From positions 3,410,001 to 3,474,000 of the forward strand of contig BSYQ01000011.1 in the NCBI GenBank assembly GCA_030272585.1: a stretch of 64,000 bases of DNA, given 5' to 3'. The notes beneath the pieces are model-generated. The model had not been told where the DNA came from and ran no database searches. It saw only the letters and a list, made by a program, of their open reading frames with translations. Positions 27,301-36,655 of the stretch are shown here, piece by piece; within the stretch, counting starts at the first letter, position 1, and the number at the start of each line of letters is the position of its first letter. This DNA is from Bryopsis sp. KO-2023. Its lineage: Eukaryota > Chlorophyta > Ulvophyceae > Bryopsidales > Bryopsidaceae. A program made the translations under genes and the position numbers.

Positions 27301-29812
27301 TCACCTTCTTGAGGAACGACTCGGATCGCTCCAAGAAGTAGGCATCGATGAGATCGGCGTTGTCCACCATCGCTCGCCTCTTCTTCGCCTTCCTCTGGGC
27401 CTCCGTGGCACAATCTGAGTAGTCGAGTTGGAGGAGAGTCTCGATCTGTGGCCAAAACATCTCGGCGGAGCTCAAGGTGAAGAAGAGCGAGGGCATGTAG
27501 CCCTGGCTACCCTCGACCGGGTGCGTGAGCTGCCGAAACATCTCCTCCAGCTCGCCACGTCTATCGGACCAAAATTGCTTCGTTCCTCGTATCCTTGAAC
27601 CAAAGGCAAGAATCTTCCTCATAAGGCTCGAATCACCCTCATCTACGAGGTCCTTCAAGTCCTTCACCGTCATCTTGTTGATGTCTAGGTTCCCCTTGAG
27701 GAACACCCGTGCCGTGCAAAACGCGGCTTTGCGATCTGCGAGATTGACGACCAAGAACTTGAAGCGTGGATGCCGCGCGAAACGACGATCCGGCCATCGC
27801 ATCAGATGAAGAGCGTACTCTCGCATGCCATTGACGTCGGGAAAGCCGGCCGTCGTGTAGTCGGCAGCGCCACAAGGGAAAAGGGTGGGGAACGCCATCG
27901 AAAAGAGTCCTCGGGTCATGAACTCCTTGATCGGCTCCCTCTCTCGCACCGGAAAGGGAGCCACGTTGTTCCCCTCGGCACGATCGATCGCCTCTGTGAC
28001 AGATGCTCGGATCTTGTCGACCTCTCGAACTCCACGGATTGTCGTGGGTGCATGAGAGTGCATCGACACATCGCCGTCCGCCTCGTCGTCCGAATCGTGG
28101 GCGCGGAACCCGCCCTCCTCCTCAGCCTGGGCGGCCTGCCGCTCGGTGAACTCTCGCAATCCCTCGGGGCTCCCGTGCTCCGGAAGACGAGCGATAACGT
28201 CCTCGTCAATCTCAATCCCAGCATACCAGGGGTTGTTCTTCTGCAACCAACGCAAGGCACGGAGAACAACCCCTCGTCGCACGATGTGATCCTGATGAGT
28301 CCGATCAACCCCGTGTTGTCGGACCACCACCCAAGGAAGGTCTCTCGGGTCCACCGGCAGGCGCTGAAGGGCCTCGATCGTCTCCGAGTGGTCCGCCATA
28401 AAACCAATGAAGTGACCGCTCAACCGATGCATCCCGCTCTTGTGGATCCTCGCAATGTACATGCAAGGGTGAATACGGGCGATCAACATCTCCTCCATCT
28501 GGGTGAGGCCGGTGAGCTCGGGAGGAACGGGATCCGGCCAGAGCCCGTTCTCTTCGCTGTACGCTCGTCGATAGCGCGGATTCCTCTTGCACCTCGCACA
28601 CGTGGAATCGCTGAAGTCGGCACCCGGCCCCGTCTCTCCACAACTCTGGCAAACGTTGCCGTGCCAGGTAACGGTCTGCTCCAAGTGACGCTCCCAATCG
28701 CGAATCAGCTCGTCGACGCTCGTGCGTTTGAGATTTTGCTTGTGGATCTTTTTTCTGGTCGCCCATTCCTCTCGTTGCTTTTTCCTCTTTCGCTCGTTTT
28801 CTTTCCTCGTGTTCTCGTCGGACGCTTTCTTTTCGCTCGTGTCCGTTCTCTTTCGTTCCTCGCTCGCGTGTGTTTCACGCAATGCTTTTTTCTTTTCTTC
28901 GGACAATTTCGCTTCCCTCTCGCGCTTCAGCAAAGCACGTTTCTCCAACCTTTTTTCCTTCTCTGTTTCGGGCTTGCTCGCAATGTTTTCTTTCTCAGCA
29001 TCCCTCATCTCTTTTGCTTTCTTCGCATCGCTTCGTTGCTTCCTCTTTCTTTCCCTCGCAAGGCGTTTTTTTCTTTCTTCTTTCGTTTCCGTTTCGGTTC
29101 CGGTTTCATTTTTGAGTTGGGGAGTTCTGTTTCCCACGATCGGCACGTTAATATTCGCAAGTAATGAGGCGGGGGTGATCGCTTGGAGCTCGTTTCGCTC
29201 GTACACCCTGTCGTAGTGGTTACCTTTCGTGTTACATAATCTAACAAACACGTTATCCATGGCGCTGGTGGTAATCAAGTGAGTGGGGAACAAAGGATTA
29301 AATTTGAATACAGGGTAGTCACGTTGGTATAATTGTATTTCAAAAGGGGTTTGGAGGAGGGTCGCGGCCGCAAAAATAGTCCACGTGCTCGCCCACGTAT
29401 CGTTGGACCGCATGTTATTTATCTTTATTTTTATCTCATCGATGGTGCACCCCTCAAAAGCGGCAAAAGTCACGGGGTGCGTCGCCGCCAGGTCGCATAC
29501 CAAGGTTCGTAGGGTCCCCGCACTCGTTTCGTCCCCGCTTATTTCTTTGGATATGGCGTTAAAAAAACACGCCCCGTTTGCTGAACTGTGATCGACAAAA
29601 AATTCTGCCCCTAGGGCCACGTTCATTTGCTCGTATAACGAAAAATTTTGTCTCCCGTACGGGGAACTCGTCACTGGAGTGATCACGAAAGGATCACGAG
29701 AGATCACTCGCCTGTTTGGGATACCCAACCCCACGCACACTTGATTCCTCCACATCCATCGAGCTTGCACGTCGGACCTTGTGAAGCTCCTCGTCTCACC
29801 CACTGACGTCAT
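24392..29812 (-). CDS. OTU-Helitron Rep/Pif1 helicase, 1806 aa, family B (copy 3)
   Basis: Intact 5421-bp gene, ATG at 29812. The protein reads the same as that at 15031-20451, including the Asn in the OTU signature NGAC, the HUH motif, the two tyrosines and all helicase motifs listed for family A. No base or codon distinguishes the two coding regions on inspection, which points to very recent duplication, gene conversion or an assembly repeat. Confidence 0.95.
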   Translation of the reverse strand: MTSVGETRSFTRSDVQARWMWRNQVCVGLGIPNRRVISRDPFVITPVTSSPYGRQNFSLYEQMNVALGAEFFVDHSSANGACFFNAISKEISGDETSAGTLRTLVCDLAATHPVTFAAFEGCTIDEIKIKINNMRSNDTWASTWTIFAAATLLQTPFEIQLYQRDYPVFKFNPLFPTHLITTSAMDNVFVRLCNTKGNHYDRVYERNELQAITPASLLANINVPIVGNRTPQLKNETGTETETKEERKKRLARERKRKQRSDAKKAKEMRDAEKENIASKPETEKEKRLEKRALLKREREAKLSEEKKKALRETHASEERKRTDTSEKKASDENTRKENERKRKKQREEWATRKKIHKQNLKRTSVDELIRDWERHLEQTVTWHGNVCQSCGETGPGADFSDSTCARCKRNPRYRRAYSEENGLWPDPVPPELTGLTQMEEMLIARIHPCMYIARIHKSGMHRLSGHFIGFMADHSETIEALQRLPVDPRDLPWVVVRQHGVDRTHQDHIVRRGVVLRALRWLQKNNPWYAGIEIDEDVIARLPEHGSPEGLREFTERQAAQAEEEGGFRAHDSDDEADGDVSMHSHAPTTIRGVREVDKIRASVTEAIDRAEGNNVAPFPVREREPIKEFMTRGLFSMAFPTLFPCGAADYTTAGFPDVNGMREYALHLMRWPDRRFARHPRFKFLVVNLADRKAAFCTARVFLKGNLDINKMTVKDLKDLVDEGDSSLMRKILAFGSRIRGTKQFWSDRRGELEEMFRQLTHPVEGSQGYMPSLFFTLSSAEMFWPQIETLLQLDYSDCATEAQRKAKKRRAMVDNADLIDAYFLERSESFLKKVMVPYFGADEFWAKIEYQWRGAPHMHGFLWLPDAPNLMRSAHEEMSADTRAEVIEYFTETVGITLDMDEDFRSAPSTPHPSTRTYTSIGTSDEERARDLEELLRVQGPHVCTNSCFKSKRDRDLGRCRFRFPREVRAHAEIVEDPRQKYRLELARRPGKQQRFNQYQARPMLQGFRANIDIQPILSLTALLRYLCGYTCKAEVESGGLMAVFSEILDDACRTAEEANSISAVVKMLNRTIKEHDVCTMEAFHKLASAKLTMASRTFGVIVLDDSREITTEEGGFLRRSWMDEYKNRPDDIKECLEDFFRWYDLPRNAAPKRKMKPKIIRIFPPCRPVPRDDERFPDFCQQYLIRYKEWRDVDRDLLGGGEMTWVEAFDAFLEEQPMHRAIDLFREVSIAPEVGDDDEEEDGSEGSDDDYRQFPEDEQDDWMRALAAHPQFARPMMEASDHDWHASAAQYDVPTMRTFIQDVRRDGPLPRDRDHLDRDQLVDSQRLAYDIIVEHARSDDPPPLRMIVEGTAGTGKSALIHAVVAAIEREHGEGSVVVAAPTGCAAFNVGGCTLHSLLMLPVGSRCKDLKGNALSLLQERLRGVRYLIIDEKSMIGASTFASIDSRGRQAFPEHADQLFGGLSIVIEGDFGQLPPVSDAEMFDRGQRPKADRLRGFAAYRQFRVVVRLTAIMRQAGQDQVAFRDILMRLRRGCPTDSDIDALMARNLRTLSVDDRQAFSDALYLCATNAQAESHNNDRLVALDQPTAMIRAEDLRVPRGLDVEDATNLPSTLRLCKGARVMLRANPWTEAGLINGAMGFVHDIVYTSTTPPALPDAVLVRFDDYRGPSFLEGVEGVVPIVPITRDVRTSATRASGERKMLPLMPAWAISIHKSQGKGLDRVLVDLGTKEFAAGITFVAVSRSFTYEGLAFDPPITRGRIRSLAKLKKLGPRLAEFARLEGLAEQTRTLYDAEGIEGVLRYIQ

Positions 29813-29980
29813 CTATACAAATATTCGAAAAAACAAACGAATTCATTGAAATTCCGTGAATAGAGAGAAGATTCAAGGGGTTTCTTGGGCTGATTTTTCA
29901 TGCGAAACACCCACGATAGTCAATGCCTCAAAAAATCATTTATTTGCACTCCATTAGGCTTATACAATAGCTTTCTTTTG

Positions 29981-29987
29981 TTTTATA
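29981..29987 (-). promoter_or_regulatory. TATA-like box of Helitron U3
   Basis: TATAAAA on the minus strand about 170 nt upstream of the ATG at 29812. Inferred. Confidence 0.4.
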
Positions 29988-30346
29988 CAATATTTGGGTG
30001 GCCGAATCCCTCCCGACGTCCGGAAGTCGTCAAAGGACGATCGACCTAAAGTTTTTCCTTTAAAACGTGACAAAATAGTATGTAGTGGCTTCCCCTCGAC
30101 TCCACGTTTCCAACGCGCTTTGTTTCGTCGGAAACGACACGGTATAAGAGAAGTTATGAGGAAAAACATAAAGAATCTCAACAGGAGGGAGATCTTTTCG
30201 GCGACGAAGTTGGTTTCTCCCAAAAAAGAACGCGAACAAGGTGGAACCAAGCCAGAAAAAGGAAAACAAAGAAGAATAGGGAGAGGTTTCCCTAAAACCT
30301 TTTCTGTCGACCCCTACATGTTTGAATTTCCAGGAAATAAGCCTTC

Positions 30347-30381
30347 AGGAGGTGTGGGAGTCGAACCCACTTCACCCTCCT
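30347..30381 (-). other. T-arm-like minihelix 1 (U3)
   Basis: Copy of the structure at 20986-21020. Confidence 0.45.
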
Positions 30382-30791
30382 TCTTCTCTCACCTTGTTCG
30401 CGTTCTCAACACGCCTGCGTCGTCGCGTACGTCGTCGCTCGTCGCCTTTTTTTCCTTCCTCGACTTTCCTTGCTCGATCTTCGTGGATCGTCGATGGTTA
30501 CGCGAGAATCGGAAGTCGTCAATGACAGGGACGGGATGAGAGTCACATCACTCTTCCAGGTACGTCATCCTTGAGGACTTCGATTTCGCTTCACGGTTTT
30601 GGTGGGGTGGAATGGTGGGGGGGATCCGCGAGAACACTTTCTCGAGATATCGACATGGACTCGCTGCGTGTTGACGATACGGCCGACGGCGGCAGAGACG
30701 ACCGGAAACACGAGAAACCAGAGCTTACTCGTGTGAGGAGGGTATTCGCCAGGAGACGAAAGAAACGCAGGTGAGTGAACGTGAAATAATG

Positions 30792-30831
30792 CTCACAGCG
30801 GGTTCCAGGTTGGGTTCGACTCCCAAGTGAG
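30792..30831 (+). other. T-arm-like minihelix 2 (U3)
   Basis: Copy of the structure at 21431-21470. Confidence 0.45.
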
Positions 30832-31020
30832 ACCACAAACGTAAAGAGGGAAGGAACTCTTGCAGTAAACGTAGTGCTAGCTTCCTCTGAACCATTTGCA
30901 GGCGTGAGGGGCAGCCCATCCACAACTCTGGCTTCTGTCAAACTTCCTGGTATCCATCATTGACAGCTTTTTACGTTGAATTCAGTCGAAGTAAAAACAC
31001 CGTCAGCAAACAGATCGGTT

Positions 31021-31401
31021 GGGAAGGGCCTGTTTTTTTTTTGTTTTTTTTTTGGAAAGGATAGGTCATTTGCTGTGGTTCCTGGGAAGTGGAAAGGGGG
31101 AAGGGAAGAGTTGTTTTTTTTCGATTGAATGGAATGGAAGGGTATTTTTTTTGCTAAGCAAAGGGAAAGAGAAGGGCCAGGTGTTCTTTTCAATGGGAAA
31201 GGGAAGGGCCTGTTTTTTTTTTGTTTTTTTTTTGGAAAGGATAGGTCGTTTGCTGTGGTTCCTGGGAAGTGAAAAGGGGGAAGGGAAGAGTTGTTTTTTT
31301 TCGATTGAATGGAATGGAAGGGTATTTTTTTTGAGACGGAGCAAAGGGAAAGAGAAGGGCCAGGTGTTCTTTTCAATGGGAAAGGGAAGGGCCTGGTTTT
31401 T
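31021..31401. repeat. 180-bp tandem repeat, about two copies (U3)
   Basis: Same as 21660-22040 at offset 9361. Confidence 0.9.
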
Positions 31402-32450
31402 TGTTGCTTGTTTCAAGGGGAAGGGAATCGCCCAGTTTTTTTTCTATGTTTTCAAGTAAGGGAAGGGAGCAGAGTAGAGCAAGGGAAGGGAGCAAAGGCT
31501 TCCTTTTCCCTGTTTCAAGGGGAGGGATAGGCCAGTTTTTATTTTTTTGAAGGGGAAAGGGAGGGGGGGGGGTCTCTTTTTTATAAGGGAGAAGGGAAGG
31601 ACCAGTTTTATTTTATATTTGTTGCAGTGTTCTTTCAAGGGAAGGGAAAAGGAGGGGAGAGGAGAAGAGAGGCTTGTTTTCCTTGTTTGAAGAAAAGGAA
31701 AAAGGAAGTGCCAGTTTTTTTCAAGGGGGATGGGAAGGGAGAGAGTGGTTTTTTTTGGGTTGCTTCAAGGGGAGGGGAACGGCCCAGTTGTTTTTTTCTA
31801 TTTCTGTAAGGGAAGGGAAGCAAGGCTCAGTTGTTTTTTCGATCACGATCACCGAAAGCGCGTCGCACTGCGCGCAGCGCCTTTTCCCAAGGCGCTCTTT
31901 TTCGCTGTTTTTTCCTGTTTTTTCCTTTTTTTCCAACTCCGAGCGAGCCAGACCTGGGCGAGGGCGCCGCGCGCAGCGCACAGCACCCTCGCCCATCACA
32001 CCTTTTAATTCAACAGGTCGCTGCGCGCTGCGCAGCTCCCTCGCCCATCACTTTTTTTAATTTGATAGGTCGCTGCGCTGCCCCCAGCGACCTCGCCCAT
32101 CACCTTTTAAAAAGAGCGAGCTGCGCAGCGCGCAGCTCCCTCGCCCTTTCCTTTTCGATGGTGCCGCGCCGCGCTTCGCGCAGCGCCTCCCCCCCTCGTT
32201 CTCCGCCAGTTCGCTGCGCTTCGCGCAGCGCCCTGGAAACCACCCAAGTCGCGCGAGTCGGACCTGCGCTCCGCGCAGTTTCGCTGCAGCTGCGCGCCGG
32301 TCCGCCATGCGAGCAGCGTCGACCGACATGGCGCCTCGAAAATCAGACATGCGAGCGCGGAGCGTGACCGGCTACGCAGGGAAAATCGCCCTCAGGGCTA
32401 GTACCCTGCGGGGACAAAATCGTTGATCCAAGGAAAATCTTCATTACATT

Positions 32451-32504
32451 CGATTTCCCAATTAACCGGTCCGTCTCATCGCTTCGACGGAGAGAGGAAA
32501 ATCG
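32451..32504. repeat. Junction hairpin H4 (U3/S1)
   Basis: Outer arms CGATTTCCC/GGAAAATCG (one mismatched-type pair). Inner stem CCGTC/GACGG, a compensated change relative to CTGTC/GACAG. Left cassette type b. Confidence 0.85.
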
Positions 32505-33317
32505 AACGTCACAGTTTTTCGTTTTTTTTTTGTTTTTTTTTTCGAACTCCAAGCGAACGAACTCCCAGCGAACGAACTCCCAGCGAATCAGAAAATGCAA
32601 GTTCCATTCGATTTCCCTTTTTCCATTATGTAACCCCTTTTTCGTTTTCTTTTTTTTTTTTCGAACTTCTAGCGAACCAGACCTGGGCGAGGGCGCAGCG
32701 CGCAGCACCCTCGCCCCTCACACTTTCTAATTCGACAGGTCGCTGCGCAGCGCGCAGCTCCCTGAGCGATCACACTTTCTAATTCGAAAGGTCGCTGCGC
32801 GCTGCGCAGCTCCCTCGCCCCTCACACCTTTCAATTGAACAAGTCGCTGCGCAGCGCGCAGCTCCCTCGCCCCTCACACCTATCGATTCGACAGGTCGCT
32901 GCGCAGCGCGCAGCTCCCTCGCCCATCACACCTGCGCCCATCAAACCTGTAAATTTGACAGGTCGCTGCGCGCTGCGCAGCTCCCTCGCCCATCACCCCT
33001 GTCGATCTGACAGGTCGCTGCGCAGCGCGCAGCTCCCTCGCCCTTTCGTTTTCGACTTTACTTCATTTTCCCTTTTCTTTTCGCTTCGCGCAGCGCCCTG
33101 GAAAACTCGCAAAGTCGTGGGAGTCGGACCTGCGCTCCGCGCATGTCCGCCATGCGAGCGGCGTCGACCGACATGGCGCCTCGAAAATCAGACATGCGGC
33201 CTCGGAGCGTGACCGGCGACGCAGGGACATTTCGATCGGGGGCCAGAGCCTCGACAAACTCCTCGCGATCGGGATTCAATCTAGAAAAATCTTCATTACA
33301 TTCCGATTTTCCAATTA
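32465..33317 (-). mobile_element. S1: short non-autonomous unit, 853 bp
   Basis: No gene. From low to high: 3' terminal hairpin part, T runs, three 15-bp tandem repeats of CGAACTCCCAGCGAA type (32543-32587), a TTCGATTTCCC-like internal arm, six or so GC-rich hairpin monomers of about 57 bp (32700-33045), then the conserved 5' subterminal block and type-a cassette. Its 3' end resembles that of U1. Interpreted as a non-autonomous derivative using the Helitron ends. Confidence 0.7.
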
Positions 33318-33357
33318 ACCGGTCTGTCTCATCGCTTCGACAGAGAGAGGGAAATCG
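33304..33357. repeat. Junction hairpin H5 (S1/S2)
   Basis: Arms CGATTTTCC/GGGAAATCG; inner stem CTGTC/GACAG. Left cassette type a, right flank AATGTAACAG type as at H12. Confidence 0.85.
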
Positions 33358-34499
33358 AATGTAACAGTTCGTTTTTTTTTTGTTTTTTTTTCGAACTCCC
33401 AGCGAACGAACTCCCAGCGAACCACAAGCTGTAAGTTAGATTCGATTTCCCTTTTTACATTAGGTAACCCCTTTTTCGTTTTTTTTTTTTTTTTCGAACT
33501 CCCAGCGAACCAGAAGTCGGACTGGCGCGACTTGGGAAAAAACGTGGGTTTTTTTGTTTTTTTTTCTAACTCCGAGCGAATCAGATCTGGGCTAGGGCGC
33601 TGCGCGCAGCGAACTCGTTTTTTTCCAAGTCGCGGAAGTCGGACTGGCGCGACTTGGAAAAAAACGTGTTTTTTTTTTTTTTCTTTTTCGAAACCAAATC
33701 TGGGCCAGGGCGTCGCGCGCAGCGCCCTTGTTTTTTCCAAGTCGCGCCAGTCGCGCAGCGCCCTTTCCCAAGGCGCTCTTTCGTTGGTTTTTGTTTTTTT
33801 TTTTCGAAGTCTGAGCGCACCAGATCTGGGCGAGGGCGTCGCGCGCAGCGCACAGCACCCTCGCCCATCACACTTTTTAATTGAATAGGTCGCTGCGCGC
33901 TGCGCAGCTCCCTCGCCCATCACACCTGTTCAGTTGACAGGTCGCTGCGCAGCGCGCAGCTCCCTCGCCCATCACCCCTGTCACTTTGACAGGTCGCTGC
34001 GCGCTGCGCAGCTCCCTCGCCCATCACCTATCACTTTGACAGGTCGCTGCGCAGCGCGCAGCTCCCTGGCCCCTCACTCTTTCAAAGCGGTCGCTGCGCT
34101 GCGCGCAGCTCCCTCCCCATCACTTTTTTTAATTTTAAATTGATAGGTCGCTGCGCTGCCCCCAGCGACCTCGCCCATCACCTTTAAAAAAGAGCGAGCT
34201 GCGCCTCCCTCGCCCTTCCTTTTCGAATTAGCTTCGCCTTTGCTGCGCTTCGCGCCTCCCCCCCTCGTCCTTCGCCAGTTCGCTGCGCTGCGCGCAGCTC
34301 CCTCACCCATTCAGTTTCGCTGCAGCATCGCGCCGGTCCGCCATGCGAGCAGCGTCGACCGACATGGCGCCTCGAAAATCAGACATGCGCGCTCGGAGCG
34401 TGACCGGCTACGCAGGGAAAATCGCCCTCAGGGCTAGTACCCTGCGGGGACAAAATCGTTGATCCTAGGAAAATCTCATTACATTCGATTTCCCAATTA
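33318..34499 (-). mobile_element. S2: short non-autonomous unit, 1182 bp
   Basis: No gene. Contains CGAACTCCCAGCGAA repeats, several inverted repeats built from CCAAGTCGCG/CGCGACTTGG, GCGCCCTTT...AAGGCGC hairpins and GC-rich monomers (33850-34200), the conserved 5' subterminal block and a type-b cassette. S6 has the same order and closely similar sequence. Confidence 0.7.
33625..33657. repeat. Inverted repeat CCAAGTCGCG/CGCGACTTGG
   Basis: Ten-base perfect stem, longer if the flanking T and A runs pair, around a 13-nt loop. Similar copies lie at about 35578-35612 in S4 and 56347-56380 in S6. Transcribed or single-stranded DNA could fold here; function unknown. Confidence 0.6.
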
Positions 34500-34539
34500 A
34501 CCGGTCCGTCTCATCGCTTCGACGGAGAGAGGAAAATCG
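34486..34539. repeat. Junction hairpin H6 (S2/S3)
   Basis: Arms CGATTTCCC/GGAAAATCG; inner stem CCGTC/GACGG. Left cassette type b. The right side matches H11 (start of S7) while the left side does not. Confidence 0.85.
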
Positions 34540-34742
34540 AACGCCAACCAAACGGTCGTCTTTCGTCGTTTTTCTTTCGTTTTTGTACAGTCGTACGAAC
34601 TTGTGGGTTGCAATCACCGAAAGTGCGTCGTACTTCGCGCAGCGCCCTTTCCCAAGGCGTTTTTTCGTTTTTTTTTTTTTTTTTTCCGAACTCTCAGCCC
34701 CTCTTTCCTTTTCCCTATGCCTGGCGATCACCGAAAGCGCGT

Positions 34743-35170
34743 CGCACTTTGTCGCGTGCGAAACGAGTGAGAAACGAGTGAGAAAACCCAGTTTCTCTTT
34801 TTTCACAGAAACTGGCGTAACTCCCTCGTTTCTCACCCGTTTTGAGCGCGACAAAGTGCTGAGTGCTCGAAAAAATGCCCTCCATACTTCTGTCCGGTCG
34901 TTTTTTAAGTCGAAATATCTTGGGAGTGGTTCCGACGTGCATTTAAAATGCATGCATCAGGTGAGTCCTCGGAATCACTCTCCGGATACTTCGATCGAAA
35001 AAACAGGTGGACAGAAGTATGGGCGACATTTTTTCGAGCACTCAGCACTTTGTCGCGCTCAAAACGGGTGAGAAACGAGGGAGTTACGCCAGTTTCTGTG
35101 AAAAACGAGAAACTGGGTTTTCTCACTCGTTTCTCACTCGTTTCGAGCGCGACAAAGTGCTGAGTGCTCG
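34743..35170. repeat. Nested long palindrome in S3
   Basis: The left half (34743-34945) pairs imperfectly with the right half (about 34950-35170) around an AT-rich centre near 34945. Each half also contains its own inverted repeat with CACTTTGTCGCG/CGCGACAAAGTG ends and an inner CCCAGTTTCTC-type hairpin. A folded strand would give a stem of roughly 200 bp or a three-armed structure. Open frames crossing it are artefacts. Confidence 0.85.
35035..35170. mobile_element. Foldback (MITE-like) element, 136 bp
   Basis: Flanked by a perfect 26-bp terminal inverted repeat (starts CGAGCACTCAGC, ends GCTGAGTGCTCG). The interior is itself mostly self-complementary. An inverted, shorter relative sits at 34743-34870. 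Too small for a gene; no clear target duplication was seen, so origin is uncertain. Confidence 0.6.
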
Positions 35171-35462
35171 GTTCAGCCTCTTCTTTGACGTGGTGAAGTG
35201 CACGCAGCGCCTTCCCCCCCGTTCTCCACCAGTTTTTTTTTTTTTTCTCTCCTTTCGCCCTGGAATCGCAAAGTCGGGAGAGTCGGACCTGCGCTCCGCG
35301 CACGTCCGCCATGCGAGCGGCGTCGACCGACATGGCGCTTCGAAAATCTGACATGCGAGCGCGGAGCGTGACCGGCGACGCAGGGACATTTCGATCGGGG
35401 GCCAGAGCCTCGACAAACTCCTCGCGATCGGGATTCAATAGAGAAAAATCTTCATTACATTC

Positions 35463-35516
35463 CGATTTTCCAATTAACCGGTCTGTCTCATGGCTTTGAC
35501 AGAGAGAGGAAAATCG
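35463..35516. repeat. Junction hairpin H7 (S3/S4)
   Basis: Arms CGATTTTCC/GGAAAATCG; inner stem CTGTC/GACAG with a loop change. Left side matches H12, right side does not. Confidence 0.85.
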
Positions 35517-36616
35517 AACGTAATGAGAATGGCCGATCAGAACTCTTTTAAAACTGCGCGCAGCACCCTCGTTTTTTCTCAAGTCGCGGCAGTCGGACTG
35601 GCGCGACTTGGAAAAAAACGTGGTTTTTTTTTGTTTTTTTTCGAAACCAAGTCTGGGCCAGGGCGTCGCGCGCAGCGCCCTCGTTTTTTCCAAGTCGCGC
35701 CAGTCGCGCAGCGCCCTTTCCCAAGGCGCTCGTTCGTTGGGTTCTTTTTTTTTTTTTTCGAAACCAGATCTGGGCGAGGGCGCCGCGCGCAGCGCACAGC
35801 ACCCTCGCCCATCACACTTTTTAATTGAATAGCTCGCTGCGCGCTGCGCAGCTCCCTCGCCCATTACCCCTGTCACTTTGACAGGTCGCTGCGCGCTGCG
35901 CAGCTCCCTCGCTCATCCCACCTGTCAATTTGACAGGTCGCTGCGCAGCGCGCAGCTCCCTCGCCCATCACCCCTCACACTTTCAAAGCGGTCGCTGCGC
36001 TGCGCGCAGCTCCCTGACCATCACTTTTTTTAAAATTAATAGGTCGCTGGGCTGCCCCCAGCGACCTCGCCCATCACCTTTTTAAAAGAGCGAGCTGCGC
36101 AGCGCGCAGCTCCCTCGCCCATCACCCTTTGTAGTTCGACAGGTCGCTGCGCGCTGCGCAGCTCCCTCGCCCTTTCAGTTGTTTTTTTTTTTTCATGGTT
36201 CTCCACCTGTCGATTCAATAGGTCGCTGCGCGCTGCGCAGCTCCCTCGCCCATCACCCTTTGTAGTTCGCCCATCACACTTTTTAAGGGGGCGCTGCGCA
36301 GCGCGCAGCTCCCTCGCCCTTTCGTTTTCGACTTTACTTTACTTTCCCTTTTCTTTTCGCTTCGCGCAGCGCCCTGGAAAACTCGCGAAGTCGGGGGAGT
36401 CGGACCTGCGCTCCACGCAATTTCGCTGCAGCTGCGCTCCGGTCCGCCATGCGAGCGGCGTCGACCGCCATGGCGCCTCGAAAATCAGACATGCGAGCGC
36501 GGAGCGTGACCGGCGACGCAGGGACATTTTGCCTTCGGGCTAGTACCCCGCAAGCGGAGAGAGGGACATTTCGTCCTCTTAAGGAAAATCTTCATTACAT
36601 TACGATTTCCCAATTA
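35477..36616 (-). mobile_element. S4: short non-autonomous unit, 1140 bp
   Basis: No gene. The 3' end (AATGAGAATGGCCGAT) resembles that of U4. A CCAAGTCGCG inverted repeat is followed by seven or more GC-rich hairpin monomers (35770-36320), the 5' subterminal block and a type-c cassette. Confidence 0.7.
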
Positions 36617-36655
36617 ACCTGTCTGTCTCATGCTTCGACAAAGAGAGGGAAATCG
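36603..36655. repeat. Junction hairpin H8 (S4/U4)
   Basis: 53-nt version; arms CGATTTCCC/GGGAAATCG, inner stem CTGTC with GACAA. Left cassette type c. Confidence 0.8.

Larger units (their letters stand above)
23104..32464 (-). mobile_element. U3: complete autonomous HLE2-type Helitron, family B
   Basis: A 9361-bp unit, base for base like U2 except for T-run length near 23580. The near-identity spans gene, leader and trailer and stops at the hairpins on both sides, so the unit and the copied segment have the same limits. Confidence 0.85.
29813..32464 (-). other. U3 leader, no gene
   Basis: Same content as the U2 leader at offset 9361: TATA-like box, T-arm minihelices, 150-nt unique stretch, two 180-bp repeats, G-rich tract, GC-rich block, conserved 5' subterminal block and type-b cassette. 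Confidence 0.65.
34500..35476 (-). mobile_element. S3: short non-autonomous unit, 977 bp, with nested palindrome
   Basis: No gene. Holds a long nested palindrome (34743-35170), then the conserved 5' subterminal block and a type-a cassette variant. An apparently identical 977-bp copy is S7 (57239-58215, offset 22739). The identity begins and ends at the hairpins, which supports the inferred unit limits. Confidence 0.75.

Noticed and set aside
34905-35876. Minus-strand frame of 323 codons with Ala/Arg/Ser-rich product
   Set aside because: Crosses a junction hairpin, the palindrome and two units; composition reflects GC-rich repeats.
35770-36320. Regularly spaced repeats resembling a CRISPR array
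   Set aside because: Monomers are hairpin satellites with non-unique spacers in a eukaryotic transposon context; no cas genes.
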